Positions 47,445 to 55,224 of a DNA stretch of 64,000 nt are shown here, in pieces. Position 1 is the first letter of the stretch, and the number at the start of each line of letters is the position of its first letter. Made by a program: the position numbers and the translations under genes. The DNA comes from Aeromicrobium phoceense (GTDB lineage: Bacteria; Actinomycetota; Actinomycetes; Propionibacteriales; Nocardioidaceae). The stretch lies in contig NZ_JACEOG010000001.1 of the NCBI RefSeq assembly GCF_013868155.1, forward strand, positions 1,116,001 to 1,180,000, written 5' to 3'. The notes beneath the pieces were generated by a model. It was not told where the DNA came from and did no database searches. It saw only the letters and a list, made by a program, of their open reading frames with translations.

Positions 47445-49127
47445 ATGAGGATCAGTGACACGGCAGACCTGTGGTGGAAGACGGCTGTCGTCTACTGCCT
47501 GGACGTCGAGACCTTCCTCGACTGGAACGGTGACGGAGTCGGTGACTTCGTCGGCGTCACCGAGCGGATCGACTATCTCGCCGAGCTGGGCATCACCTGC
47601 TTGTGGTTGATGCCGTTCTACCCGACGGCCAACCGCGACGACGGTTACGACATCACCGACTTCTACGGCGTCGACGCCCGGCTGGGAACGCACGGCGACG
47701 TGGTGGAGTTGGTGCGGACCGCCCGGGACCGCGGCATCCGGGTCATCGTCGACCTGGTGGTGAACCACACCTCCGACAAGCACCCTTGGTTCAAGGCGGC
47801 GCGGTCGAGCAAGCGCTCGCCCTTCCGGGACTTCTACGTGTGGCGCGCAGAGGCACCGGAGCAGGACACCTCCGACCAGGTGGTGTTCCCCGACCAGGAG
47901 GACAGCATCTGGGAGCTGGACGCGCGCACCGGAGAGTACTACCTGCACCGGTTCTACAAGCACCAGCCCGACCTCAACGTGGCCAACCCGAAGGTCCGCG
48001 ACGAGATCGCGAAGGTGATGGGCTTCTGGCTCGAGCTCGGCATCTCCGGCTTCCGGGTCGACGCCGTGCCATTCCTCCTCGGTCTGGAGGGGGTCTCGGA
48101 CAGCCAGGCGCAGGACTTCGCCGACCCTCACGACTACCTGGCCTCGTTGCGGTCGTTCCTCGGGCGGCGCACGGGCGACGGCATCCTGCTCGGAGAGGTC
48201 AACCTGCCCTACCCGGAGCAGAAGAAGTTCTTCGGCGGCCGTGACGGGGACGAGCTGACGATGATGTTCGACTTCGTCGGCATGCAGAACCTGTACCTCT
48301 CGCTGGCGCGCGAGGACGCCCGACCCCTGGCCCGCACGCTGAAACGACGACCGGCCATCCACGCCGATGCCCAGTGGGCGTCGTTCCTGCGCAACCACGA
48401 CGAGCTCACGCTCGACAAGCTCAGTGAGAGTGAGCGCCAGGAGGTCTTCGCCGCCTTCGGCCCGGACCCCGAGCTGCAGCTCTTCGGCCGCGGACTGCGG
48501 CGGCGGTTGCCGCCCATGCTCGACGGCGACCCACGGCGGATCAGGATGGCCTACAGCCTGATGTTCTCGCTCCCCGGCACACCCTCCCTGTTCTACGGGG
48601 AGGAGATCGGGATGGGTGAGAACCTCGAGATCGAGGGACGGATGGCGGTCCGCTCACCCATGCAGTGGTCCCCCGACCGCAACGGCGGCTTCAGCAGCGC
48701 GGCGCCCTCCCGCCTGCGATGGCCCGTGGTCGAGGGGCCCTTCAGCCCCGAGCACGTCAACGTCGCCGACCAGCGCTCCGACCCTGACTCCCTCCTGAAC
48801 TTCGTGGCGCTGTTGATCCGCAGGTACCGCGAGTCTCCCGAGCTCGGCTGGTCCGACTTCACGATCCTCGAACAGCCACACCGCAACGTGCTGGCTCACG
48901 AGTCCCGGTGGGACGACCGGCGGATGCTCGCCGTGCACAACTTCTCGCCGGACCGCTGCACCGTCCCGCTCCAGCTCACCGGATGCGAGGCCGGCTGCCG
49001 CTTGGTCGACCTGCTCCAGCCGGGTGCCACCGAGCTCGACGCGGACGGACGGGCGGAGGTCGCGATGGACGGCTACGGCTACCGGTGGCTTCGTGTCGTG
49101 CCGCCGGAGGGTCGCCGGCTGGCCTGA
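47445..49127 (+). CDS. GH13 alpha-amylase family protein (trehalose synthase-like)
   Basis: 560 aa (beta/alpha)8 glycoside hydrolase. Conserved regions in order: DLVVNHTSDKHPWF, the nucleophile D206 (FRVDAVPFL), acid/base E251 (LLGEVNLPYPE) and D319 (FLRNHDELTL). The start WWKTAVVYCLDVETFLDWNGDGVGDF and the blocks around HRFYKHQPDLN are most like trehalose synthase (maltose alpha-glucosyltransferase), but it lacks the fused maltokinase and the acid/base block reads GEVN rather than AEAN, so amylase or sucrose-active enzyme is possible. RBS GGGAGG precedes ATG 47445. No signal peptide, so cytoplasmic. Confidence 0.85.
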   Translation: MRISDTADLWWKTAVVYCLDVETFLDWNGDGVGDFVGVTERIDYLAELGITCLWLMPFYPTANRDDGYDITDFYGVDARLGTHGDVVELVRTARDRGIRVIVDLVVNHTSDKHPWFKAARSSKRSPFRDFYVWRAEAPEQDTSDQVVFPDQEDSIWELDARTGEYYLHRFYKHQPDLNVANPKVRDEIAKVMGFWLELGISGFRVDAVPFLLGLEGVSDSQAQDFADPHDYLASLRSFLGRRTGDGILLGEVNLPYPEQKKFFGGRDGDELTMMFDFVGMQNLYLSLAREDARPLARTLKRRPAIHADAQWASFLRNHDELTLDKLSESERQEVFAAFGPDPELQLFGRGLRRRLPPMLDGDPRRIRMAYSLMFSLPGTPSLFYGEEIGMGENLEIEGRMAVRSPMQWSPDRNGGFSSAAPSRLRWPVVEGPFSPEHVNVADQRSDPDSLLNFVALLIRRYRESPELGWSDFTILEQPHRNVLAHESRWDDRRMLAVHNFSPDRCTVPLQLTGCEAGCRLVDLLQPGATELDADGRAEVAMDGYGYRWLRVVPPEGRRLA

Positions 49128-49159
49128 GCTACACGGGCCCCGACCGGGCAACCGCAGCG

Positions 49160-49172
49160 GTTCAGCGGTAGT
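49160..49172 (+). repeat. 13-bp direct repeat, right copy
   Basis: GTTCAGCGGTAGT again; read on the minus strand it contains the last codons of yajQ (TAC CGC TGA). Flanks and orientation match the left copy at 46263-46275. Confidence 0.8.
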
Positions 49173-49653
49173 TCGTGAACTGCACCGCGAAGTCGAGGTC
49201 GGCGCCCTTGACCAGGGCGATGACCTCCTGCAGGTCGTCGCGCGACTTGCTGGTGACCCGGAGCTCGTCGCCCTGGATCTGCACCTTCGCGCCCTTGGGG
49301 CCCTCGTCGCGGATCAACTTGCTGACCTTCTTGGCCTGCTCGGTGCTGATGCCCTCGGTGAAGGTGCCGTTGATCTTCACGTCCTTGCCCGACTGGCGCG
49401 GGTCGTCGGCCTCGAACGTCTTGAGGCTGATGCCGCGCTTGACGAGCTTCGTCTGGAAGACGTCGAGGATGGCCAGCGCGCGCTCCTCGGCGTTCGCGGT
49501 GATCTCGACGCCCCACTCGCCCTTCCACTCGATGGAGGCGTTGGTGTTCTTGAAGTCGTACCGCGTCGCGATCTCCTTGACCGCCTGGTTGAGCGCGTTG
49601 TCCGCCTCCTGGCGGTCGATCTTGCTGACGATGTCGAACGAGGAATCGGCCAT
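49162..49653 (-). CDS. yajQ: YajQ family cyclic-di-GMP-binding protein
   Basis: 163 aa, two-domain DUF520 protein. [38 protein letters not shown] and the C-terminal [22 protein letters not shown] with final FTNYR are family signatures. Homologues bind cyclic-di-GMP or nucleic acid; function here is not known. ATG 49653 has TAGGGT 6 bases upstream. Its end lies in the 13-bp repeat beside the GH13 module. Confidence 0.93.
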   Translation of the reverse strand: MADSSFDIVSKIDRQEADNALNQAVKEIATRYDFKNTNASIEWKGEWGVEITANAEERALAILDVFQTKLVKRGISLKTFEADDPRQSGKDVKINGTFTEGISTEQAKKVSKLIRDEGPKGAKVQIQGDELRVTSKSRDDLQEVIALVKGADLDFAVQFTNYR

Positions 49654-49659
49654 GAGTCC

Positions 49660-49665
49660 ACCCTA
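49660..49665 (-). promoter_or_regulatory. Predicted leaderless -10 box (TAGGGT) for yajQ
   Basis: On the minus strand TAGGGT ends 6 bases before ATG 49653. Confidence 0.5.
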
Positions 49666-49719
49666 GCCGCCCTGATTTCGAGGTCCACCGGACGCTGGGG
49701 TAATCTTGCAGACTGTCGC

Positions 49720-49801
49720 GGCAGGTTGCCCGAGCGGCCAAAGGGAGCTGACTGTAAATCAGCCGGCATTGCCTACAGAGGTTCGAATCCTCTACCTGCC
49801 A
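49720..49801 (+). tRNA. tRNA-Tyr (GTA)
   Basis: Acceptor arms GGCAGGT (49720-49726) and ACCTGCC (49794-49800) pair fully, with A as discriminator. The anticodon loop CTGTAAA in CTGACTGTAAATCAG gives GTA, and a long variable arm makes it class II as expected for Tyr. The T arm is GAGGTTCGAATCCTC. CCA is not encoded. Confidence 0.95.
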
Positions 49802-49879
49802 CGTGACGCGAGCCCCCGACCGGAGACGGTCGGGGGCTCGTTCGTTGCCGCGGCGTGGCCGAGTGTCGGTCCGGGCCCC

Positions 49880-49885
49880 TATCGT
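49880..49885 (+). promoter_or_regulatory. Predicted leaderless -10 box (TATCGT)
   Basis: TATCGT ends 6 bases before ATG 49892. Confidence 0.45.
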
Positions 49886-49891
49886 CGAGGC

Positions 49892-50194
49892 ATGAGCCAC
49901 GCCGACGATCGCCGTCCCGGTGAAGCCTCGACCCTGCACGGGCTCTACGAGCTCGTGCCCGACGCCTACGAGCTCGACCTCCTCGAGGAGGCGCGTCACC
50001 AGCGCCACGAGGACCAGGTGGTCGCGCTGATGACCGAGCTCTCCGCCGCGTGGGACGCCGCGGTCGCGGGGCTGGGGTACGACGAGCCCGAGCCGCAGCC
50101 TCTGGCCGAGGCCGCCGCGCCCAGCGTCACGCAGGCTCGCTTCCTGGTTGAGCGGCTGCTGGGCGGCGTGGTCGTCGACGACGACCTCCGCTGA
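49892..50194 (+). CDS. Hypothetical 100-aa acidic protein
   Basis: Not recognised. Soluble, acidic and Ala/Leu/Glu rich (HGLYELVPDAYELDLLEEARHQRHEDQ), no signal or membrane span, with an acidic end (VVVDDDLR). The start is supported by a leaderless -10 box and gpgS follows 21 bases after the stop. The coding pattern matches its neighbours, so it is likely a real gene. Confidence 0.6.
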   Translation: MSHADDRRPGEASTLHGLYELVPDAYELDLLEEARHQRHEDQVVALMTELSAAWDAAVAGLGYDEPEPQPLAEAAAPSVTQARFLVERLLGGVVVDDDLR

Positions 50195-50203
50195 GCCCGC
50201 GGG

Positions 50204-50209
50204 TACGGT
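50204..50209 (+). promoter_or_regulatory. Predicted leaderless -10 box (TACGGT) for gpgS
   Basis: TACGGT ends 6 bases before GTG 50216. Confidence 0.5.
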
Positions 50210-50215
50210 GAGCGC

Positions 50216-51145
50216 GTGGCTGACACGTGGTTCGATCGCAGGACCTACCGCTGGGACCAGTGGGACCCCGCTGCACTCCTGCGGGCGAAGCGTGACGCCG
50301 GCGTCCGGGTCACTGTCGTGATCCCCGCGCTGGACGAGGCCGCCACCGTGGGCGACGTCGCCGGCCGGATCCACGACGCGTTCGTCGGTGACGCGGGCCT
50401 CGTCGACGAGCTGCTGGTGATTGACAGCGGCTCGACCGACGACACCGCGCGCCTCGCCGCGCAGGCCGGCGCCACCGTCCACCACCTCGCCGACATCCGT
50501 CCCGACCTCGGCAGCCACCGGGGCAAGGGTGAGGCGATCTGGAAGGCGCAGTTCGTGGCCACGGGCGACGTGCTCGTGTTCGTCGACGCCGACCTCACCG
50601 AGTGGGGCACGCACTTCGTCACCGGGCTGCTCGGGCCGCTGGTGACCGATCCCTCGGTGACGCTCGTGAAGGGCTTCTACGAGCGCCCCTACCGCGAGGG
50701 CGCCCTCGACGATCCCGACGGCGGCGGCCGGGCCACCGAGCTCGTCGCCCGTCCGGCGCTGGCGCTGCTGCGGCCCGAGCTCACCCACGTGGTCCAGCCG
50801 CTCGCGGGGGAGTGGGCCGTGCGCCGCACCGCGCTGGCCTCCCTCAGCGTGCCCGTCGGGTACGGCGTCGACCTCGCCGCGCTCGTCGACGTGAGCGACG
50901 CCGAGGGGATTGGTGCCATCGCCCAGGTCGATCTCGGCCGGCGCGCGCACTCCCACCAGCCCCTGCGCGCCCTCGGAGCGATGTCCGTGCAGCTGCTGGC
51001 CGCGATGATGTCGCGCGCCGGTCGCGCGCCCGACGCCGACGAGGCCACCCTGCGCCAGTTCCGGTCGTTCGAGGGGGCGTTCGTGGCGATGCACCAGGAC
51101 GTCGACCTCACCGAGCGCCCGCCGTTCGCCGAGGTGGCCCGATGA
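50216..51145 (+). CDS. gpgS: Glucosyl-3-phosphoglycerate synthase
   Basis: 309 aa GT81-type glycosyltransferase that makes glucosyl-3-phosphoglycerate, first step to glucosylglycerate and methylglucose lipopolysaccharides. VTVVIPALDEAATVGDV, LLVIDSGSTDDTARLA, GKGEAIWKAQ and the metal-binding VFVDADL are clear. In Mycobacterium tuberculosis the homologue (Rv1208) lies next to folP2 (Rv1207); the same neighbour follows here with a 4-base overlap (ATGA 51142-51145). Confidence 0.92.
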   Translation: MADTWFDRRTYRWDQWDPAALLRAKRDAGVRVTVVIPALDEAATVGDVAGRIHDAFVGDAGLVDELLVIDSGSTDDTARLAAQAGATVHHLADIRPDLGSHRGKGEAIWKAQFVATGDVLVFVDADLTEWGTHFVTGLLGPLVTDPSVTLVKGFYERPYREGALDDPDGGGRATELVARPALALLRPELTHVVQPLAGEWAVRRTALASLSVPVGYGVDLAALVDVSDAEGIGAIAQVDLGRRAHSHQPLRALGAMSVQLLAAMMSRAGRAPDADEATLRQFRSFEGAFVAMHQDVDLTERPPFAEVAR

Positions 51146-52005
51146 CCCTGCGCCTCGGACGCCACCGCTTCGCCGACGACCGCACGCTGATGATGGCGAT
51201 CGTCAACCGCACGCCCGACTCGTTCTTCGACCGGGGCGCCACGTGGGCCGAGGACTCGGCGTTCGCGCGCGTGCAGCAGGTCGTCGCAGAGGGGGCCGAG
51301 ATCGTCGACATCGGCGGCATCAAGGCGGCCCCCGGTGCCGAGATCGACGCCGACGAGGAGAAGCGCCGCGTGGTCGGGTTCGTCGAGCGCGTGCGGTCGG
51401 CCTTCCCCGACGTGGTGATCAGCGTCGACACGTGGCGCTCCGAGGTGGCCCGCGCCGTCTGCGAGGCCGGTGCCGACCTGCTCAACGACGCCTGGGGCGG
51501 TGCTGACCCGGCGCTGGCCGAGGTCGCGGCCGAGTTCGGCGTCGCGATGGTCTGCACGCACACCGGTGGCATCACGCCGCGCACGCGGCCGCACCGCATC
51601 GAGTACGACGACGTGGTGGCCGACGCGATCGCGTCCACCGTGGCGCAGGCCGAGCGCGCGCTCTCGCTGGGCGTGGCGCGCGAGAGCCTCCTGATCGATC
51701 CGGCGCACGACTTCGGCAAGAACACGTTCCACTCGCTCGAGGTGACCCGTCGCCTGGGCGAGATGGTCGACACCGGATGGCCGGTGCTGGTGTCACTGTC
51801 GAACAAGGACTTCGTCGGCGAGACCCTCGACCGCCCGGTGGGCGAGCGCCTGCTGGGCACGCTCGCGGCCACGGCCGTCGCCGCCACGGCCGGCGCGCGG
51901 GTCTACCGCGTCCACCAGGTCCCCGAGACCCGTCAGGTCGTCGACATGGCCTGGACGATCGCGGGCCGGCGCCCGCCCGCGCGCGCGATCCGGGGCCTCG
52001 CGTGA
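51142..52005 (+). CDS. folP2: Dihydropteroate synthase-like protein (FolP2 type)
   Basis: 287 aa TIM-barrel of the pterin-binding family: MAIVNRTPDSFFDRG, AEIVDIGGIKAAPG, VVISVDTWRSEVA, LLNDAWGG, LIDPAHDFGKN and YRVHQV. Where true DHPS has GG(E)S(T/S)RPG after the first block, this reads GGIKAAPG, so the sulfonamide/pABA loop is changed. This and its place beside gpgS identify it as the FolP2 paralogue, whose mycobacterial member is reported not to make dihydropteroate. The real role is unknown, perhaps linked to GpgS. Confidence 0.85.
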   Translation: MTLRLGRHRFADDRTLMMAIVNRTPDSFFDRGATWAEDSAFARVQQVVAEGAEIVDIGGIKAAPGAEIDADEEKRRVVGFVERVRSAFPDVVISVDTWRSEVARAVCEAGADLLNDAWGGADPALAEVAAEFGVAMVCTHTGGITPRTRPHRIEYDDVVADAIASTVAQAERALSLGVARESLLIDPAHDFGKNTFHSLEVTRRLGEMVDTGWPVLVSLSNKDFVGETLDRPVGERLLGTLAATAVAATAGARVYRVHQVPETRQVVDMAWTIAGRRPPARAIRGLA

Positions 52006-52523
52006 TCCGCCGGTTCGTGGTCGTGCCGCCCGTCCCGGCCCTCCTGCCGCGGTACGCGAGCCTGGAGGACCCGGTGGCCGACCTGCGGGTCTCCGCGGTG
52101 GCGGCGGTGCGCGCGGTCGTCACGGGGGCCGACTCCGTGGCCGTCGTCGGCGACGACCCCTTCGCCGAGCCGGTGGCCCGCGCCGTGCTCGCCGCCGCCG
52201 GCTTCGACGGCGCGGTCGACGCCGACGCCGAGGTCCTGCTCGTCATGGCCAACGGCAGCGCGAAGCGCAGCGAGAAGGCGCCGGGCCACTTCGACGAGCG
52301 CGCGCTGGACTTCGACGACACCGTCGACCTCGCGCTGCGCTCGGGTGACGGCGCCCGCCTGGCCGCCCTGGACGCCACGCTCGGCGCCGATCTGTGGGCC
52401 TCGGGCATCAAGACGCTCACGGCGCTGGGGGAGGGCCTGGACGGGCGCTGGCAGGTCTCGGTGCCCTACGCCGACGCCCCTCACGGCGTGCTCTGGTGGG
52501 TCGCCGCCTGGCTCCGAGCCTGA
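52002..52523 (+). CDS. Possible class III extradiol dioxygenase-like protein
   Basis: 173 aa. The start FVVVPPVPALLPRYASLEDPVADLRVSAVAAVRAV recalls the PHPPLL start of the LigB superfamily, but the usual metal histidines are not evident and the protein is short. GTG 52002 overlaps the folP2 stop by 4 bases, so it belongs to the gpgS-folP2 unit. Function not assigned. Confidence 0.5.
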   Translation: MIRRFVVVPPVPALLPRYASLEDPVADLRVSAVAAVRAVVTGADSVAVVGDDPFAEPVARAVLAAAGFDGAVDADAEVLLVMANGSAKRSEKAPGHFDERALDFDDTVDLALRSGDGARLAALDATLGADLWASGIKTLTALGEGLDGRWQVSVPYADAPHGVLWWVAAWLRA

Positions 52524-52549
52524 CCGGAGGCGCGACGGAGGCCGTGTCC

Positions 52550-52555
52550 TAGGCT
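52550..52555 (+). promoter_or_regulatory. Predicted leaderless -10 box (TAGGCT) for pyrD
   Basis: TAGGCT ends 7 bases before GTG 52563. Confidence 0.45.
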
Positions 52556-52562
52556 GGTCGCC

Positions 52563-53588
52563 GTGGCCTACGACGCGCTCTTCGACTCCGTGTTCGCCCG
52601 CATGGATCCCGAGCGCATCCACGAACGCGCCTTCGCTGCGATCCGCCTGGGCCGTCCCGTGTCCCGGCTCGCGTACCGGGTCGACCCGTCACCGGTCGAG
52701 GTGATGGGCATCGAGTTCCCGCACCGCTTCGGCCTCGCGGCGGGCTTCGACAAGAACGCCCGCGGAGTGCTCGGTCTGCTCGCCCTCGGCTTCGGGCACG
52801 TCGAGATCGGCACGGTCACGGCGCGGCCCCAGCCCGGCAACGACCGTCCACGGCTGTTCCGGCTCGTCGACGACCGCGCCATCGTCAACCGCATGGGCTT
52901 CAACAACGACGGTGCCGCCGTCGTGGCCTCCCGCCTGCACCGCCTGCGCGGCACGGCAGCGGGCCGACGGGCCGTCATCGGGGTGAACATCGGCAAGACC
53001 AAGGTGGTCCCGGCCGAGCGCGCGGCCGAGGACTACGTCGAGAGCGCCCGCCTGCTCGCGCCGCACGCCGACTACCTTGTCGTCAACGTCTCGAGCCCCA
53101 ACACCCCGGGCCTGCGCGACCTCCAGGCGGTGGAGTCACTCGAGCCGATCCTCGCGGCGGTCAAGGGCGTCGCCGACGGCAGCCACGGTCGCCGCGTCCC
53201 GCTCGTGGTCAAGATCGCCCCCGACCTCGCCGACGAGGACGTCGACCAGGTCACCGACCTCGTCCTCGAGCTGGGTCTCGACGGGGTCAGCGCCACCAAC
53301 ACCACGATCGCCCGGCCTGCCGAGCTGCTCACGTCGCGCGACGTCGTCGACGCCGCCGGGGCCGGTGGGCTGTCCGGCCCGATCCTGGCCGACCGCGCCG
53401 TCGAGGTGCTGCGCCGCATCCGCGACCGCGCCGGCACAGGGCTCACCGTGATCGGCGTCGGCGGGGTGACCGACGAGGCCGACGTGAGGGCCCGGATCGA
53501 GGCCGGTGCCGACCTCGTCCAGGGGTACACGGGCTTCATCTACGGGGGCCCGAAGTGGCCCTCCCGGCTCGCCGTCGCAGCACGATGA
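52563..53588 (+). CDS. pyrD: Dihydroorotate dehydrogenase (quinone), class 2
   Basis: 341 aa flavoprotein of pyrimidine synthesis that passes electrons to menaquinone. FPHRFGLAAGFDKNARGVLGL, GHVEIGTVTARPQPGNDRPR, NRMGFNNDGA, LVVNVSSPNTPGLRDLQ, VVKIAPDLADED and the FMN phosphate region GVGGVTDEADVRARIEAGADLVQGYTGFIYGGP are all present. The N-terminal helices of class 2 enzymes, which dock on the membrane, are at residues 1-35. GTG start by leaderless spacing. Confidence 0.96.
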   Translation: MAYDALFDSVFARMDPERIHERAFAAIRLGRPVSRLAYRVDPSPVEVMGIEFPHRFGLAAGFDKNARGVLGLLALGFGHVEIGTVTARPQPGNDRPRLFRLVDDRAIVNRMGFNNDGAAVVASRLHRLRGTAAGRRAVIGVNIGKTKVVPAERAAEDYVESARLLAPHADYLVVNVSSPNTPGLRDLQAVESLEPILAAVKGVADGSHGRRVPLVVKIAPDLADEDVDQVTDLVLELGLDGVSATNTTIARPAELLTSRDVVDAAGAGGLSGPILADRAVEVLRRIRDRAGTGLTVIGVGGVTDEADVRARIEAGADLVQGYTGFIYGGPKWPSRLAVAAR

Positions 53589-53631
53589 ACGCTGCGATAC
53601 CAAGGCGGATCGACATCGTGCCCACCCCGAT

Positions 53632-53661
53632 TTGGGAACCCGGCACCTGACCCGGTATCTT
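53632..53661 (+). promoter_or_regulatory. Possible promoter of the tRNA-Thr/tRNA-Met/rpmG transcript
   Basis: TGGGAA (53632-53637) and TATCTT (53656-53661) are 18 bases apart and lie 14 bases before tRNA-Thr. The -35 match is weak. Confidence 0.4.
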
Positions 53662-53674
53662 TACTTGTCGGCTT

Positions 53675-53747
53675 GCCCCTTTAGCTCAGTCGGCAGAGCG
53701 TTTCCATGGTAAGGAAAAGGTCTACGGTTCGATTCCGTAAAGGGGCT
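53675..53747 (+). tRNA. tRNA-Thr (GGT)
   Basis: Acceptor arms GCCCCTT (53675-53681) and AAGGGGC (53740-53746) pair fully; the loop ATGGTAA in TTTCCATGGTAAGGAAA gives anticodon GGT; T arm ACGGTTCGATTCCGT. The CCA end is not encoded. Confidence 0.95.
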
Positions 53748-53776
53748 CTGAGGAGCGAGGTGACTCGCAACTCCGT

Positions 53777-53850
53777 GGCTGGGTAGCTCAGTTGGTCAGA
53801 GCGCACGACTCATAATCGTGAGGTCGCGGGTTCGAGCCCCGCCCCAGCTA
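53777..53850 (+). tRNA. tRNA-Met (CAT), elongator type
   Basis: Acceptor arms GGCTGGG (53777-53783) and CCCAGCT (53843-53849) pair with one G-U; A is the discriminator and CCA is encoded at 53851-53853. The anticodon loop CTCATAA in CACGACTCATAATCGTG gives CAT. Elongator Met is favoured by its place before rpmG, although an Ile tRNA with modified CAT cannot be fully excluded. Confidence 0.9.
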
Positions 53851-53920
53851 CCAGACCGGCAAGTCAGCAGCAAACCTCCCGCCCGGCAACGGGTGGGGCA
53901 CCGACCAGAAGAGGCACACC

Positions 53921-54091
53921 GTGGCCAGCAAGAGCTCCGACGTTCGTCCCAAGATCACCTTGGCCTGCACCGAGTGCAAGGAACGCAACTACATCACCAA
54001 GAAGAACCGTCGCAACGACCCCGATCGCCTCGAGGTCAAGAAGTACTGCGCGCGCTGCAACGCCCACCAGGCGCACCGCGAAACGCGCTGA
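53921..54091 (+). CDS. rpmG: 50S ribosomal protein L33
   Basis: 56 aa. GTG 53921 opens [20 protein letters not shown] and the protein ends AHQAHRETR. Two zinc pairs, C16/C19 (CTEC) and C43/C46 (CARC), make this the zinc-binding (C+) form. It follows tRNA-Met by about 70 bases, a conserved actinobacterial order. An AAGAGG-like RBS lies about 8 bases upstream. A strong hairpin follows the stop. Confidence 0.95.
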   Translation: MASKSSDVRPKITLACTECKERNYITKKNRRNDPDRLEVKKYCARCNAHQAHRETR

Positions 54092-54101
54092 ACCCGTCTT
54101 G

Positions 54102-54137
54102 CGACGACCCCCGTGCCGACCGGCGCGGGGGTCGTCG
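54102..54137. terminator. Hairpin terminator after rpmG
   Basis: Sixteen bases starting CGACGACCCCC pair with GGGGGTCGTCG-ended complement around a GACC loop, with a single G-T pair. No T-run is seen; the next promoter (murB) lies 30 bases on. Confidence 0.75.
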
Positions 54138-54167
54138 GCGTTCTGTGGAGGTCCCGATCGTGCCTGC

Positions 54168-54173
54168 TAGCGT
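54168..54173 (+). promoter_or_regulatory. Predicted leaderless -10 box (TAGCGT) for murB
   Basis: TAGCGT ends 7 bases before ATG 54181, identical in sequence and spacing to the box before the ABC ATPase at 7369. Confidence 0.5.
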
Positions 54174-54180
54174 CGCCGAC

Positions 54181-55206
54181 ATGCTCCTGTCCGAGGTCAC
54201 CACGCTCCGTCTGGGCGGCCCGGCCCGCTCGGTCGTCGAGGCGACCACCGAGGACGAGCTGATCGCCGCCGTACGCGCCGCGGACGAGGCCGCGGAGCCC
54301 GTCCTGCTGGTCGGCGGCGGCAGCAACCTCGTGGTCTCCGACGCAGGCTTCGAGGGCACCGTGGTGCTCGTCCGCACGCGCGGCATCGACGTCTCGGCCG
54401 ACGCCTGCAGCGGCGCGATGGTCACCGTGGCGGCCGGGGAGAGCTGGGACGACTTCGTCGCCCACGCCGTCGCCCACGACTGGGAGGGCGTCGAGGCGCT
54501 CGCCGGGATCCCCGGCTCGGTCGGTGCCACCCCGATCCAGAACGTCGGCGCCTACGGCCAGGAGGTCGCCGACACGATCGTCAGCGTCCGCACGTGGGAC
54601 CGTGCCGAGAAGCGGGTCCGCACGCTGATGTTCACCGACCTCGGGTTCGGCTACCGCCACAGCCGCTTCAAGGACGAGCCGGATCGGTTCGTGGTCCTCA
54701 CCGTGGCGTTCCAGCTGCGCTTCGCCGGAGCGCTGAGCGCGCCCGTGCGCTACGCCGAGCTCGCCCGGCACCTGGGCGTGGAGGTCGGCGCCCGCGCGCG
54801 CCTGGCGCAGGTGCGCGAGACGGTGCTGGCGCTGCGGCGCGGCAAGGGCATGGTGCTCGACCCCCAGGACCACGACACGTGGAGCGCGGGGTCGTTCTTC
54901 ACGAACCCGATCCTCACGGCCGACGAGGCCGCGAAGCTGCCGTCCGGGGCACCCCGGTTCGAGCAGGCCGACGGCTCGGTCAAGACGAGCGCGGCGTGGC
55001 TGATCGACCACGCGGGCTTCGAGAAGGGCTTCGGCCGGGGGCCCGTGGCGCTCTCCGGCAAGCACGTGCTCGCCCTGACGAACCGCGGCGGTGCCACCAC
55101 GGCCGACCTGCTGGCACTGGCGCGCGAGGTCCGCGACGGAGTCGAGCGCGAGTTCGGGATCCGGCTGGTCAACGAGCCGGTGCTCGTCGGCGGCGACCGG
55201 CTCTAG
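54181..55206 (+). CDS. murB: UDP-N-acetylenolpyruvoylglucosamine reductase
   Basis: 341 aa FAD enzyme that makes UDP-MurNAc for peptidoglycan. TTLRLGGPA, VGGGSNLVVSDAGFEG, GIPGSVGATPIQNVGAYGQE bind FAD; FGYRHSRFK carries the substrate tyrosine/arginine and WSAGSFFTNP the catalytic serine (S238). Leaderless start at ATG 54181. The gene lies in the rpmG-secE interval, where many relatives hold maoC-like genes as well; none is present here. Confidence 0.96.
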   Translation: MLLSEVTTLRLGGPARSVVEATTEDELIAAVRAADEAAEPVLLVGGGSNLVVSDAGFEGTVVLVRTRGIDVSADACSGAMVTVAAGESWDDFVAHAVAHDWEGVEALAGIPGSVGATPIQNVGAYGQEVADTIVSVRTWDRAEKRVRTLMFTDLGFGYRHSRFKDEPDRFVVLTVAFQLRFAGALSAPVRYAELARHLGVEVGARARLAQVRETVLALRRGKGMVLDPQDHDTWSAGSFFTNPILTADEAAKLPSGAPRFEQADGSVKTSAAWLIDHAGFEKGFGRGPVALSGKHVLALTNRGGATTADLLALAREVRDGVEREFGIRLVNEPVLVGGDRL

Positions 55207-55224
55207 GGCCGCCGCCGACGGCGC

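Noticed and set aside
46263..49172. Integrative element with attachment sites
   Set aside because: No integrase, transposase or tRNA target lies between the 13-bp repeats; only a direct-repeat-flanked insertion can be supported.
53777..53850. Initiator tRNA-Met
   Set aside because: The anticodon stem lacks the three consecutive G-C pairs of initiator tRNA and the acceptor end is paired (G-T), so an elongator type is more likely.
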